A DNA stretch of 49,805 nucleotides from a virus. This document shows positions 6,686 to 13,047 of this stretch, piece by piece (within the stretch, counting starts at the first letter, position 1; the number at the start of each line of letters is the position of its first letter). The DNA lies in IMG/VR virus record IMGVR_UViG_3300031857_000303, positions 1 to 49,805 of that record; one strand, 5' to 3'. Under the pieces are notes generated by a model. The model saw only the letters and a list, made by a program, of their open reading frames with translations. It had not been told where the DNA came from and searched no databases. Position numbers and translations under genes: made by a program.

Positions 6686-6713
6686 ATATTAGCGGTTAAA
6701 TGTGGCGAGTCAA
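6686..6713 (-). promoter_or_regulatory. promoter of gene 6274..6678
   Basis: TTGACT, 16-bp spacer, TAATAT, 7 nt to ATG (a TATATT 3 nt further is an alternative). Confidence 0.8.
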
Positions 6714-7003
6714 GACTTTTGATTTATCCCGCGCAAATTTTGGATAAAAATTCCAAGCTGCTGATGGGCATATTCGAGTTCTGAAAGCACGCTTTCGCCG
6801 CTATAATCGCCAGACATTTCGGCACGACTCATTGCTGCGGCGATTGTCGCATCTACGCAATCTCCCATTGCTTGAAATCCTGCGCCGTTTTCAGAAATTG
6901 CCTGCTTGTGGCGATGGATTTGATCGGTTAGAAAAACCTTGTTGCCATCCATTCCAACAAAAAGACAGCCTTCAAGATTAAATTGATCGGTTAGTTTGTT
7001 CAT
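6710..7003 (-). CDS. hypothetical protein, 97 aa
   Basis: Not recognised. N-terminal beta region (CLFVGMDGNKVFL), then helices with DATIAAAMSRAEMSGDYSG; ends hydrophobic/basic. Own promoter. Confidence 0.8.
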   Translation of the reverse strand: MNKLTDQFNLEGCLFVGMDGNKVFLTDQIHRHKQAISENGAGFQAMGDCVDATIAAAMSRAEMSGDYSGESVLSELEYAHQQLGIFIQNLRGINQKS

Positions 7004-7009
7004 ACTCTG

Positions 7010-7038
7010 ATTATATCCCTTTATTTAAGCGGGCGCAA
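7010..7038 (-). promoter_or_regulatory. promoter of gene 6710..7003
   Basis: TTGCGC, 17-bp spacer, TATAAT, 6 nt to ATG. Confidence 0.85.
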
Positions 7039-7039
7039 G

Positions 7040-7294
7040 CTATTTTTGGCCGTGCTGATTCTTTTTTATCGCTGGGAATTTACTTTTTATCTGTTTTCCA
7101 AGCGTAAAGTAAAACCAATTTGTTGAACAGTCGCCCGATTTCTGTTTTTCTTTTGCTCTTGACAGGTAATAATCGTCGTTTGGCTTAGCGCCGTTTTCGC
7201 ACAACAGAATTATTTCTGATGGTGTCAACCATCCAGCCCATACGTCACGATGAACCTGTTTGCATTTTTTAATGGCACGGAGAAGCTTTTCCAT
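7040..7294 (-). CDS. hypothetical protein, 84 aa
   Basis: Basic, Lys-rich, three Cys. Segment WAGWLTPSEIILLCENGAKPNDDYY could be a helix-turn unit. Unknown. Confidence 0.8.
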   Translation of the reverse strand: MEKLLRAIKKCKQVHRDVWAGWLTPSEIILLCENGAKPNDDYYLSRAKEKQKSGDCSTNWFYFTLGKQIKSKFPAIKKNQHGQK

Positions 7295-7299
7295 ACTGA

Positions 7300-7328
7300 A
7301 TTATATTCCGCATTTTGAGTAAATGCAA
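7300..7328 (-). promoter_or_regulatory. promoter of gene 7040..7294
   Basis: TTGCAT, 17-bp spacer, TATAAT, 5 nt to ATG. Confidence 0.85.
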
Positions 7329-7341
7329 GTTAATTCTCCCC

Positions 7342-7611
7342 TTAAACTTGCACAAATTCAAACAACGACGCAACAAATTCGGCCAAAATTGCCGAATCTT
7401 TTTGGCGGCGAATTCGCAAGTTTCCAGTGTTTCGCGGCCCCAAGTGCTCATTGCACCCGCCTTTGCGGCATGATTCCATGAACTTTTGGCGGTAAACAAG
7501 GAGATTGTCTTTTGACGGTTTGCCATATTCTTTTCGCCATTCTCCGAAACAATGCCAGCCGTAGCCAACTTTTTCTTCAACGATTAGGGGGATGGTTTTG
7601 GATTTGCCCAT
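7342..7611 (-). CDS. hypothetical protein, 89 aa
   Basis: Contains ESCRKGGCNEHLGPRNTGNLRIRRQ, a basic Cys/His-containing region. An overlapping frame from 7580 lacks a promoter and is treated as a shadow. Unknown. Confidence 0.8.
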   Translation of the reverse strand: MGKSKTIPLIVEEKVGYGWHCFGEWRKEYGKPSKDNLLVYRQKFMESCRKGGCNEHLGPRNTGNLRIRRQKDSAILAEFVASLFEFVQV

Positions 7612-7616
7612 GTTAA

Positions 7617-7645
7617 ATTATGAACCTGTTAATCTTTTCGGTCAA
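7617..7645 (-). promoter_or_regulatory. promoter of gene 7342..7611
   Basis: TTGACC, 17-bp spacer, CATAAT, 5 nt to ATG. Confidence 0.8.
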
Positions 7646-7659
7646 CCAATTTGTTTCTT

Positions 7660-7860
7660 TTATTCTTCAAAAGTGAAATCGGCCCATCCACTTTCCAGAA
7701 ACTTTCTGTGTTGCAATTCAAGCATTGAATCTCGGAGTTTTGGGCCGTAGCCAATATATAACCGCGTTTTCTCCAATTTGTCAAGACAATCTTCAAACGT
7801 TGATCCAAACGATTCTTCTTTGAAGATTTGGCCGTGATGGACAGTCATTGTGATTTTCAT
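7660..7860 (-). CDS. hypothetical protein, 66 aa
   Basis: MKITMTVHHGQIFKEESFGS, then a helix and an aromatic acidic end (GWADFTFEE). Unknown. Confidence 0.8.
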   Translation of the reverse strand: MKITMTVHHGQIFKEESFGSTFEDCLDKLEKTRLYIGYGPKLRDSMLELQHRKFLESGWADFTFEE

Positions 7861-7866
7861 GTCTGG

Positions 7867-7895
7867 AATATAACCAATAAATTACTCCACGTCAA
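7867..7895 (-). promoter_or_regulatory. promoter of gene 7660..7860
   Basis: TTGACG, 17-bp spacer, TATATT, 6 nt to ATG. Confidence 0.85.
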
Positions 7896-8055
7896 GCCTA
7901 ATTTCTTCTTCTTCTGTCGTTTTTAGTGTCAAGTGTGGATTGAATTTTTTCTCTCTTTTAAACCGCTCCATTAAAGAATCTAGGCAATCAGTAGAGAAGA
8001 ACTCTATCCATTTATTAAGCCCTGCTCCCCAATAGTAAAGATGGTATTTGTTCAT
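7882..8055 (-). CDS. hypothetical protein, 57 aa
   Basis: Begins MNKYHLYYWGAGLNKW; ends with an acidic run (TTEEEEIRLDVE). Its last codons hold the -35 of the next gene. Unknown. Confidence 0.75.
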   Translation of the reverse strand: MNKYHLYYWGAGLNKWIEFFSTDCLDSLMERFKREKKFNPHLTLKTTEEEEIRLDVE

Positions 8056-8060
8056 AGGAG

Positions 8061-8089
8061 AATATAATCGGTTATTCCTTTCGGCGCAA
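8061..8089 (-). promoter_or_regulatory. promoter of gene 7882..8055
   Basis: TTGCGC, 17-bp spacer, TATATT, 5 nt to ATG. Confidence 0.8.
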
Positions 8090-8103
8090 GTTATTTTCGG
8101 CGG

Positions 8104-8274
8104 TTATTTAATTTGGCCGTTTTTGTTTCTTTTTGCGGCGCAAATTGTGCTTTTATCAAGTTTTACGCCGCGATATTGCACGGTGTACCATCCGTCGTGA
8201 ATTCGTTTGACGCCAGCATATTTGAGCAATTCGGCGTTGTCAAATTGTGAGGAGTGAATTTGTAGGGTGTTCAT
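8104..8274 (-). CDS. hypothetical protein, 56 aa
   Basis: Begins MNTLQIHSSQFDNAELLKYAG; the middle DGWYTVQYRGVKLDKS suggests two beta strands; the tail is basic. Unknown. Confidence 0.75.
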   Translation of the reverse strand: MNTLQIHSSQFDNAELLKYAGVKRIHDGWYTVQYRGVKLDKSTICAAKRNKNGQIK

Positions 8275-8279
8275 GTAGT

Positions 8280-8308
8280 ATATTAGGTTAATATTTCCGC
8301 CGAATCAA
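8280..8308 (-). promoter_or_regulatory. promoter of gene 8104..8274
   Basis: TTGATT, 17-bp spacer, TAATAT, 5 nt to ATG. Confidence 0.75.
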
Positions 8309-8472
8309 GGATTTTCAACCGCTTTTACAAAGAAATCAATCCCTGCCTTTTGGCCCGTCGTTCTTGTCAAGTAATTTTCTAACGCCTCAATGACTCCAAA
8401 TCTTGAAATCTTGGTCAAATCCTCGTCTTGAAGGATTGTTATGACAAATTGTTTTGGTTCAAGGTTTTTCAT
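8305..8472 (-). CDS. hypothetical protein, 55 aa
   Basis: The frame is open to 8565 but that extension runs through the promoter and into the tRNA-like element, so the start is 8472 (MKNLEPKQFVITILQDEDL). Small alpha/beta protein, unknown. Confidence 0.75.
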   Translation of the reverse strand: MKNLEPKQFVITILQDEDLTKISRFGVIEALENYLTRTTGQKAGIDFFVKAVENP

Positions 8473-8477
8473 GCAGT

Positions 8478-8506
8478 ATTTTAGCCCGTGGTTTTTGACT
8501 ATGCAA
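8478..8506 (-). promoter_or_regulatory. promoter of gene 8305..8472
   Basis: TTGCAT, 17-bp spacer, TAAAAT, 5 nt to ATG. Confidence 0.8.
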
Positions 8507-8528
8507 GGGTTATTTGCTGAAATATAAG

Positions 8529-8613
8529 AGACTGGCGGAGGAATCGAACCTCGTAACCTATCCATCCCGCTTTTAAAGGAGCACCTTAGAACGATGCGGC
8601 GGTTTCGCCAGCC
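8529..8613 (-). tRNA. tRNA-like element, isotype uncertain (candidate Arg-TCT)
   Basis: The ends are those of a tRNA: a perfect 7-bp acceptor (GGCTGGC with GCCAGTC, one G-U) and a T-arm GAGG-TTCGATT-CCTC. A strong anticodon arm GCATC-GTTCTAA-GGTGC would give anticodon TCT. However, only 9 nt are left for the D-arm and 27 nt lie between anticodon and T arms. Another reading has loop TTTAAAA (Leu TAA) with a poor stem. CCA is not encoded. It may be degenerate or unusually folded. It follows gene 8623..8796 by 9 nt, probably on the same transcript. Confidence 0.55.
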
Positions 8614-8622
8614 ATTTAAAAA

Positions 8623-8796
8623 CTAACCACAAACAGATTTATCAAACTCCGCAATCGTTTGAACGTATTCAGCGAATTCCTTTTGCAGTTTGCGCGATTC
8701 AATAAAGCCGCTCAAGATTTCCAAGTCGGAGTCTGTATCCCAGCAGACTTGATTTTTGTCGTCAATTTCGCGGAGAAGAGAGAGGATTGTGTTCAT
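8623..8796 (-). CDS. hypothetical protein, 57 aa
   Basis: Start at 8796 (MNTILSLLREIDDKNQV), 5 nt after the -10; the frame extends upstream through the promoter. Acidic and helical (SGFIESRKLQKEFAEYVQTI). Unknown. The tRNA-like element follows directly. Confidence 0.75.
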   Translation of the reverse strand: MNTILSLLREIDDKNQVCWDTDSDLEILSGFIESRKLQKEFAEYVQTIAEFDKSVCG

Positions 8797-8801
8797 TTTG
8801 T

Positions 8802-8829
8802 ATATTGGGCTAATCTTCCAAGCAATCAA
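8802..8829 (-). promoter_or_regulatory. promoter of gene 8623..8796
   Basis: TTGATT, 16-bp spacer, CAATAT, 5 nt to ATG. Confidence 0.65.
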
Positions 8830-8966
8830 CCATTTTTGGCCGCAAAATCAACCAATTTCTTCACCCCTTCCAGCGAATCAGCCCGCAAGTATCCAAATCC
8901 TGCGATAAAGGCTGAATACATGCCCGAATGTCCGAGTCTTTCAATAATGGCGTTTTTGTAAGTCAT
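8826..8966 (-). CDS. conserved small phage protein, 46 aa
   Basis: MTYKNAIIERLGHSGMYSAF then IAGFGYLRADSLEGVKKLV, a pattern I recall from small phage ORFs (a helix, GFGYLRADTL, a helix). Function unknown. Confidence 0.75.
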   Translation of the reverse strand: MTYKNAIIERLGHSGMYSAFIAGFGYLRADSLEGVKKLVDFAAKNG

Positions 8967-8971
8967 GGGTT

Positions 8972-9000
8972 ATTGTAGGTTAGATTTTCGGGCGAGTCAA
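8972..9000 (-). promoter_or_regulatory. promoter of gene 8826..8966
   Basis: TTGACT, 17-bp spacer, TACAAT, 5 nt to ATG. Confidence 0.85.
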
Positions 9001-9002
9001 GA

Positions 9003-9614
9003 CTAATCTTCGCGTTTTCCTTCTACCGTGAAAGTGTAGCCATTGCTTTCCAGTAATTCGTCAATCACTTCGTCGGAGTTTTGGTATTCGTATTCTTTTT
9101 CCAATTGTTTGTAAATCCATTTGAAGAAGCGAACGCAATCTTCTTGAAAATCCTTATATTTGAAAGATTCTGGCTCGTCAATCTGATAATCGTTTTCATC
9201 GCTAAAAATGAAATCGTAATCAACTGACCTTTCGTGGCAGTATCTATCCCTATGAGTAATTTTGACCAAAAGATTAGGGTATTTTTCGGCCCATTCTTTA
9301 AACGAATCGGCGATTTTTTTAATCTCTGTTGTTGCGTCATTTTCGCCCCATCCTTCCGCAATGCCTCCAACAAAATCCTTTGCGTGCCATTTGCCAATAA
9401 AGCATGCGCCATCGCCCTGTGCGGCAAAACCACTCCACAAAACATCGTCAACGTCAAACCCAATAAGGGATGCCTGCTCTTTTGCCTCGTCAATAACGCA
9501 TTCGCTCCAAAATGAATCGCCGCATGATGCGTTGCGATACCAGTCTCGGGCCTTTTCTTTGGCCGAATCAGAGAGTTCGTCGAACGTGTAGAGGTTAATG
9601 GTTTTCGTGGTCAT
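9003..9614 (-). CDS. conserved phage protein of the 'YTFDELSDSAKEKARDWYR' family, 203 aa
   Basis: The N-terminus (YTFDELSDSAKEKAR, then GFAAQGDGACFIGKW) matches a large phage family often labelled 'antitoxin of toxin-antitoxin stability system' in public annotations. That label has no basis in this sequence: no toxin partner lies beside it. The protein is acidic, with a CFKW-like aromatic C-terminal helix region (CVRFFKWIYKQLEKEYEY). Likely cytosolic; function unknown. Confidence 0.85.
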   Translation of the reverse strand: MTTKTINLYTFDELSDSAKEKARDWYRNASCGDSFWSECVIDEAKEQASLIGFDVDDVLWSGFAAQGDGACFIGKWHAKDFVGGIAEGWGENDATTEIKKIADSFKEWAEKYPNLLVKITHRDRYCHERSVDYDFIFSDENDYQIDEPESFKYKDFQEDCVRFFKWIYKQLEKEYEYQNSDEVIDELLESNGYTFTVEGKRED

Positions 9615-9620
9615 GGGTTG

Positions 9621-9649
9621 AGTATATATTAGTTATTCGCCCGCGTCAA
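9621..9649 (-). promoter_or_regulatory. promoter of gene 9003..9614
   Basis: TTGACG, 17-bp spacer, TATACT, CAACCC, ATG. Confidence 0.85.
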
Positions 9650-10022
9650 CTGGAAACTCTTTAAAGTGATGTGGCGGCCACAAATCACGATTCAAAACAG
9701 AAAGTGCCGATTCAGTGTTTTTGCCATGAAATTTCCTAATTCTTTCGATTAAATCGGCCAATTCTTCCTTATTATTAAGGATTTTCTTCGATTCAAAATA
9801 CCATCCAATATGATCTTTAAGCGTTAAAGATGATGGATTTTCGCCGTAATGAGTTAAAACCTCTTTATAGATTTCGGGCGTCAAATCTGGGAATTGCTTT
9901 TGCAGATTTTTAATTAAAAGAGCGCGGAAATCTTCATCGCTCATTTCTGACATTTCTTTTGTTGAAATATCTAAGTCGCAAGATGCCAGCATTCGGGCAA
10001 TAATCTTCGAGAAGCCTTTCAT
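9633..10022 (-). CDS. hypothetical protein, 129 aa
   Basis: Second gene of a two-gene operon, 3 nt after 10026..10232, with no own -10. All-helical, with acidic and Lys-rich stretches. Unknown. Confidence 0.8.
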   Translation of the reverse strand: MKGFSKIIARMLASCDLDISTKEMSEMSDEDFRALLIKNLQKQFPDLTPEIYKEVLTHYGENPSSLTLKDHIGWYFESKKILNNKEELADLIERIRKFHGKNTESALSVLNRDLWPPHHFKEFPVDAGE

Positions 10023-10025
10023 AAG

Positions 10026-10232
10026 TTAAACAATCATCAAACATTCGCCGCTTTCATTCGAGTAATATCCGCCGAAAACGTTTGAATCTTTCCGCCACGA
10101 ATAACCCTCTTTCGCTTGGCAGAAAGCGTGACATTCGGCGGTTGTTCCCTCAAAAATAATCGGCAAATCAAAATACGTCTTGCCACCGTCTAGTTGAGAA
10201 ATGGAATGGAAATCGCGGACTGTTGTTTTCAT
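10026..10232 (-). CDS. hypothetical protein, 68 aa
   Basis: Small aromatic alpha/beta protein (YFDLPIIFEGTTAECHAFCQAKEGY). Its promoter lies just downstream of the tRNA-Lys gene. Unknown. Confidence 0.8.
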   Translation of the reverse strand: MKTTVRDFHSISQLDGGKTYFDLPIIFEGTTAECHAFCQAKEGYSWRKDSNVFGGYYSNESGECLMIV

Positions 10233-10238
10233 GTGTTT

Positions 10239-10266
10239 ATTTTACCAAAAATACGCCCACTGTCAA
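10239..10266 (-). promoter_or_regulatory. promoter of operon 10232 to 9633
   Basis: TTGACA, 16-bp spacer, TAAAAT, 6 nt to ATG. Confidence 0.85.
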
Positions 10267-10274
10267 GTCTAAAG

Positions 10275-10346
10275 TTCTCCCACTGAGACTCGAACTCAGA
10301 TTAACGCCTTAAAAGGGCGCTACTTTAGCCATTAAGTTATGGGAGA
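10275..10346 (-). tRNA. tRNA-Lys (anticodon TTT)
   Basis: A canonical 72-nt cloverleaf: 7-bp acceptor TCTCCCA/TGGGAGA, D-stem ACTT/AAGT with GG in the loop, 5-bp anticodon stem with loop CTTTTAA (anticodon TTT, reads AAA/AAG), T-arm CTGAG-TTCGAGT-CTCAG. CCA is not encoded. It follows gene 10352..10555 by 5 nt and probably shares its transcript. Confidence 0.95.
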
Positions 10347-10351
10347 GTTTG

Positions 10352-10555
10352 TTATTTTATTCCATTAGACCACATCGCCGCCTCAAGATCAAACAAATTA
10401 TCAGCATAAATGGCCGATGATTCAAATTTACACATCCATCCGCCATCGCAGGTTTTGATTTTTGCGTCAAATTTTGCGGCAATCTCGGCCAGTTTATTGA
10501 ATTGGTTGTTTGTTTGCTGCTTTGATTTTCTGGTCGCGGTTGAGTTGCTGAACAT
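10352..10555 (-). CDS. hypothetical protein, 67 aa
   Basis: Ser/Thr/Gln-rich start (MFSNSTATRKSKQQTNNQ), then a small folded region with CDGGWMCKF. Overlaps the upstream gene by 62 nt but has its own promoter within it. Unknown. Confidence 0.75.
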   Translation of the reverse strand: MFSNSTATRKSKQQTNNQFNKLAEIAAKFDAKIKTCDGGWMCKFESSAIYADNLFDLEAAMWSNGIK

Positions 10556-10739
10556 GGTTTACAATATCACTCTTTGCTTTTGGAGTCAAGTGCAAAAGTT
10601 TGTAACCTTTCCTTTTTAGGGTTGACCATGAAACCCTATAATGCCTAGAAACTTCTGCTTTAGAAGCCTCGGCGCTACATGAGACAAAACAAAAATACAA
10701 TCCCCCGCATGGCGATTGAGGAATATAAGCCTTAATCAT
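10494..10739 (-). CDS. hypothetical basic protein, 81 aa
   Basis: Third gene of the operon from 11242; its ATG overlaps the stop of 10732..10866. N-terminus Cys-rich and hydrophobic; the segment EVSRHYRVSWSTLKRKGY looks like a short helix-turn-helix, followed by a basic tail. DNA binding is inference. Confidence 0.65.
   Translation of the reverse strand: MIKAYIPQSPCGGLYFCFVSCSAEASKAEVSRHYRVSWSTLKRKGYKLLHLTPKAKSDIVNHVQQLNRDQKIKAANKQPIQ
10561..10589 (-). promoter_or_regulatory. promoter of gene 10352..10555 and tRNA-Lys
   Basis: TTGACT, 17-bp spacer, TATTGT, 5 nt to ATG; internal to gene 10494..10739. Confidence 0.75.
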
Positions 10740-10866
10740 TTTCCAAGATTCTGATTTTTTCCTTGATTAATTTCTTCCTATCTCCAATGCAAAACGGCGT
10801 TAAACTGTTCCTAAGATGCCTCAAGTAAAAAGCGACCGCTTCGGCGGTTAGTTTTTCCTTAGTCAT
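10732..10866 (-). CDS. hypothetical protein, 44 aa
   Basis: MTKEKLTAEAVAFYLRHLRN, then a Lys-rich helix. One nt separates the upstream TGA from its ATG, and its stop overlaps the next ATG: coupled on both sides. Unknown. Confidence 0.75.
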   Translation of the reverse strand: MTKEKLTAEAVAFYLRHLRNSLTPFCIGDRKKLIKEKIRILEND

Positions 10867-10867
10867 A

Positions 10868-11242
10868 TCACGAGAAATCTGGGGCCAAAATCCCATACCC
10901 GCCAAAGTCTGTCCACAAGTCGCCCTTGGGGAAAGAATCTTCGCGCATTTTCAAACTATACCCGCGAGGATCACTGTTGACAAAGAAACCGTTTGGCATC
11001 TTTTCAACGGCCAATTTCTTTTGCAGGCGAGCGAGAAACTTTTCCTCCCACTTGTCAAAAGATGCTCCCGACAATTTACCATTGCAATAATCGCACGCTT
11101 TGCGATTTGCCTCTTTTTCTGCGCGGCGCAAAATGTCGTAAACCTCGTAAGGATTAGGAACATCTTTGCCAAACAAGCGGCCCAAAGCTTGAATGTGACG
11201 GTTTGCGGCAGAAATGTTGTGGGTGGAGATTGTGATTTTCAT
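10868..11242 (-). CDS. hypothetical protein, 124 aa
   Basis: First gene of a three-gene operon. Start taken at 11242 (MKITISTHNISAAN), 6 nt after the -10, not the in-frame ATG 5 codons upstream. Contains ACDYCNGK (CxxC) and a basic helical middle; C-terminus GDLWTDFGGYGI. Unknown. Confidence 0.8.
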   Translation of the reverse strand: MKITISTHNISAANRHIQALGRLFGKDVPNPYEVYDILRRAEKEANRKACDYCNGKLSGASFDKWEEKFLARLQKKLAVEKMPNGFFVNSDPRGYSLKMREDSFPKGDLWTDFGGYGILAPDFS

Positions 11243-11248
11243 GTGTTT

Positions 11249-11276
11249 ATTATGCAATTAAATAAAGCGGCGTCAA
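11249..11276 (-). promoter_or_regulatory. promoter of operon 11242 to 10494
   Basis: TTGACG, 16-bp spacer, CATAAT, 6 nt to ATG. Confidence 0.8.
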
Positions 11277-11280
11277 GTCC

Positions 11281-11583
11281 TCAATCAAAATTTTCCCAAG
11301 AAACTACTGATGTGCTGGCCCAAACTCGCCCATTTGTAATATAATCACTAGAATAAACCAATTGAAAATCCTTCATCGTTACGCCGTATTCAAGAAGATG
11401 ATTCATGCATTTGCAAATATCAGCTTTCAAAACCTTCATTCCGTCCTCGAATGAATCGGAAATTACAGCTTTAACGTTGCCAATTAGGGAGATTTCGTTG
11501 TTCCGAAACTTATCCTTCATACAGCCAGCGTGGCGGTATTGGTTGTATTTAAACTCTAGGCGAACAGGAATGATTAGTTGCAT
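11281..11583 (-). CDS. hypothetical protein, 100 aa
   Basis: Not recognised. Beta-rich ends with a central helix (DSFEDGMKVLKADICKCMNH). It has TAATAT 6 nt before the ATG but no clear -35, so it may be read through from 11600..11677. Confidence 0.8.
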   Translation of the reverse strand: MQLIIPVRLEFKYNQYRHAGCMKDKFRNNEISLIGNVKAVISDSFEDGMKVLKADICKCMNHLLEYGVTMKDFQLVYSSDYITNGRVWASTSVVSWENFD

Positions 11584-11599
11584 ATTGGTATATTAAACG

Positions 11600-11677
11600 C
11601 TAAAGATTGCGATAAATTCGCTGCCAAAATTGGCCGTCGAATTGGTAAAGGTCGTAGGTTAGATGGTTAGTGGTCAT
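11600..11677 (-). CDS. possible 25-aa peptide
   Basis: MTTNHLTYDLYQFDGQFWQR and five more residues. A perfect TATAAT ends 5 nt before the ATG, the layout of real starts here, but the -35 (TGGTTA) is poor. Otherwise this stretch would be empty. Confidence 0.45.
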   Translation of the reverse strand: MTTNHLTYDLYQFDGQFWQRIYRNL

Positions 11678-11683
11678 GTTGAA

Positions 11684-11944
11684 TTATATTTCAGATTTTT
11701 CCATTCTAACCATGTCTTGTTCGTAACATTCTGGAACTTTAAAATGTGCCGTTTGCAAGTAATACAAAAGATTATTATAGTCTCGCCTTCTTTGGGCGCA
11801 TTCTTCCAATAAGAAGTTGATAGCTACCGCGCCGTCTTTGGTTTCTTCTGGTTGGCAACTAGAAGATTGCCCAAATTGCCCCTCGTTTTGAATCCTGAAA
11901 TTGGAAAGGGCTTTGGCTATGTATTTAATTTCTCTTGCTGTCAT
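11684..11944 (-). CDS. hypothetical protein, 86 aa
   Basis: All-helical; three Cys; Gln/Arg-rich middle (CAQRRRDYNNLLYYLQ). Its final codons contain the -10 of the next peptide. Unknown. Confidence 0.8.
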   Translation of the reverse strand: MTAREIKYIAKALSNFRIQNEGQFGQSSSCQPEETKDGAVAINFLLEECAQRRRDYNNLLYYLQTAHFKVPECYEQDMVRMEKSEI

Positions 11945-11949
11945 GTTAA

Positions 11950-11977
11950 ATTATACAGGCAATTACCAACTAGTCAA
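11950..11977 (-). promoter_or_regulatory. promoter of gene 11684..11944
   Basis: TTGACT, 16-bp spacer, TATAAT, 5 nt to ATG. Confidence 0.85.
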
Positions 11978-12020
11978 ACCACTTTTCGGCAATTTTGGTT
12001 TTTATTTTTAACAAGGGGTC

Positions 12021-12049
12021 TTAGGGGTTTAGCGGAGCTTAACCCCTAA
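12021..12049 (-). terminator. 9-bp inverted repeat at 3' end of gene 12039..12470
   Basis: TTAGGGGTT and AACCCCTAA form a 9-bp stem with an 11-nt loop overlapping the stop codon. No U-tract follows, so termination would be weak; it could instead protect the mRNA end. Confidence 0.45.
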
Positions 12050-12470
12050 AATAATACGTTTCGCCGTCATAGTCAACCGATGAAAAGTCGCTCATCAACA
12101 TATCTGCCGCCTTTTCCCAATCAATGCAGCAAGCAGGCCACTCCTCGTCTCCACTAATTGCGCCGATTCTTTCGGCAAAATCTTGGGCGTATTCCTCAAA
12201 ATCCTGTTCGCGAATTAGTTCTACACCATCAAACCACTCGCGCCCGAATTGGTCTTTTAGGTCTTGAATTCCCTTGTATTCTTCGCCGTCACTAGTGGCA
12301 ATCATCCATTCGTCTTTGAAATGATGCTCTTCCATTCGGTCAAGCGGTTCTTCCCAATTGTCGGCGATTTCTTTCTTTTCGTCGTCGGTCAACTGTTCGA
12401 GCCAAGTTTGGAACTCGTCATGGAGTTCATTAAGGCGCTCTTCCAAATCGCGGGTGTCGAGTGTTTTCAT
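12039..12470 (-). CDS. ArdA-like antirestriction protein, 143 aa
   Basis: Very acidic. The C-terminal ~75 residues match the ArdA end domain: an acidic loop, FEEYAQDFAERIGAI, then W-PACCIDWEKAA...L-x-x-DFSSVDYDG and a terminal YYFR. ArdA proteins mimic DNA and block type I restriction enzymes. The N-terminal part (RDLEERLNELHDEF) is a helical segment seen in phage relatives and replaces the usual ArdA N-domain, so it is shorter than plasmid ArdA (about 165 aa). Start at 12470 set by the promoter. Confidence 0.8.
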   Translation of the reverse strand: MKTLDTRDLEERLNELHDEFQTWLEQLTDDEKKEIADNWEEPLDRMEEHHFKDEWMIATSDGEEYKGIQDLKDQFGREWFDGVELIREQDFEEYAQDFAERIGAISGDEEWPACCIDWEKAADMLMSDFSSVDYDGETYYFRG

Positions 12471-12476
12471 GCTTTT

Positions 12477-12505
12477 ATTATTAGTTATTTTTGGCCGAAA
12501 GTCAA
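12477..12505 (-). promoter_or_regulatory. promoter of the ArdA-like gene
   Basis: TTGACT, 17-bp spacer, AATAAT, 6 nt to ATG. The -35 lies at the end of gene 12502..12939. Confidence 0.75.
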
Positions 12506-12939
12506 GAGACAACTTGGTATTCTCCAACAAATTTTCGGCCAGAATTTCCGTTCGGGCGGCTCAAGATTGTTTTAATCACGGCCCAATTTTCGCCTTCGGT
12601 TGTGCCGTAGCCATTTTTTCTGGCAATTTCGGGCAAGTTTTTAGGGTGAACGGCCATTACCACATCATCCACAACAACTGAAACAGGGTATTCCGCCCCA
12701 TTTACTTTGACAACGCGGACTTCACTAATCTGTTCTTTCTTGAATAGGACTCGGCGGAGGGGGATTTGTTTTAGAATGTTTTGCTGTTTTACTGAAACGC
12801 TACGCTCTTTAATGCGGTCAACTCCATGAAAAGTTTGAGCCGCAACCCTGACAGCAAACCCGCCGTCAAATTTAACCAAGCAACGGTCAAGAGTTTTCTC
12901 AACCTCGGGCGAAAGCTTGTAGTAAAGAATTTTTTGCAT
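12502..12939 (-). CDS. hypothetical protein, 145 aa
   Basis: Not recognised. Basic, beta-rich (VVKVNGAEYPVSVVVDDVVM), with a Gly/Asn/Arg-rich C-terminus. Own promoter. Confidence 0.8.
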   Translation of the reverse strand: MQKILYYKLSPEVEKTLDRCLVKFDGGFAVRVAAQTFHGVDRIKERSVSVKQQNILKQIPLRRVLFKKEQISEVRVVKVNGAEYPVSVVVDDVVMAVHPKNLPEIARKNGYGTTEGENWAVIKTILSRPNGNSGRKFVGEYQVVS

Positions 12940-12944
12940 ATTTT

Positions 12945-12973
12945 AGGTTAATATGCTGACGGATGTTTGTCAA
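12945..12973 (-). promoter_or_regulatory. promoter of gene 12502..12939
   Basis: TTGACA, 17-bp spacer, TAACCT (weak -10), 5 nt to ATG. The -35 overlaps the stop of 12970..13047. Confidence 0.7.
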
Positions 12974-13047
12974 ACGATTTCTTTCCAGCCTCGAAGAAGA
13001 TATTCGCCAAGTTCGTATTCTGTTACTGCGGCGAAATTAAAATTCAA
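12970..13047 (-). CDS. possible 25-aa peptide, TTG start
   Basis: Starts at a TTG overlapping the TGA of 13044..13397 and ends YELGEYLLRGWKEIV. The end looks like real protein rather than random sequence. It would be the last cistron of the operon from 14465. Confidence 0.45.
   Translation of the reverse strand: MNFNFAAVTEYELGEYLLRGWKEIV

Noticed and set aside
9003-9614. A toxin-antitoxin system, from the common public label of this family
   Set aside because: No toxin gene is adjacent and nothing in the protein shows antitoxin features.
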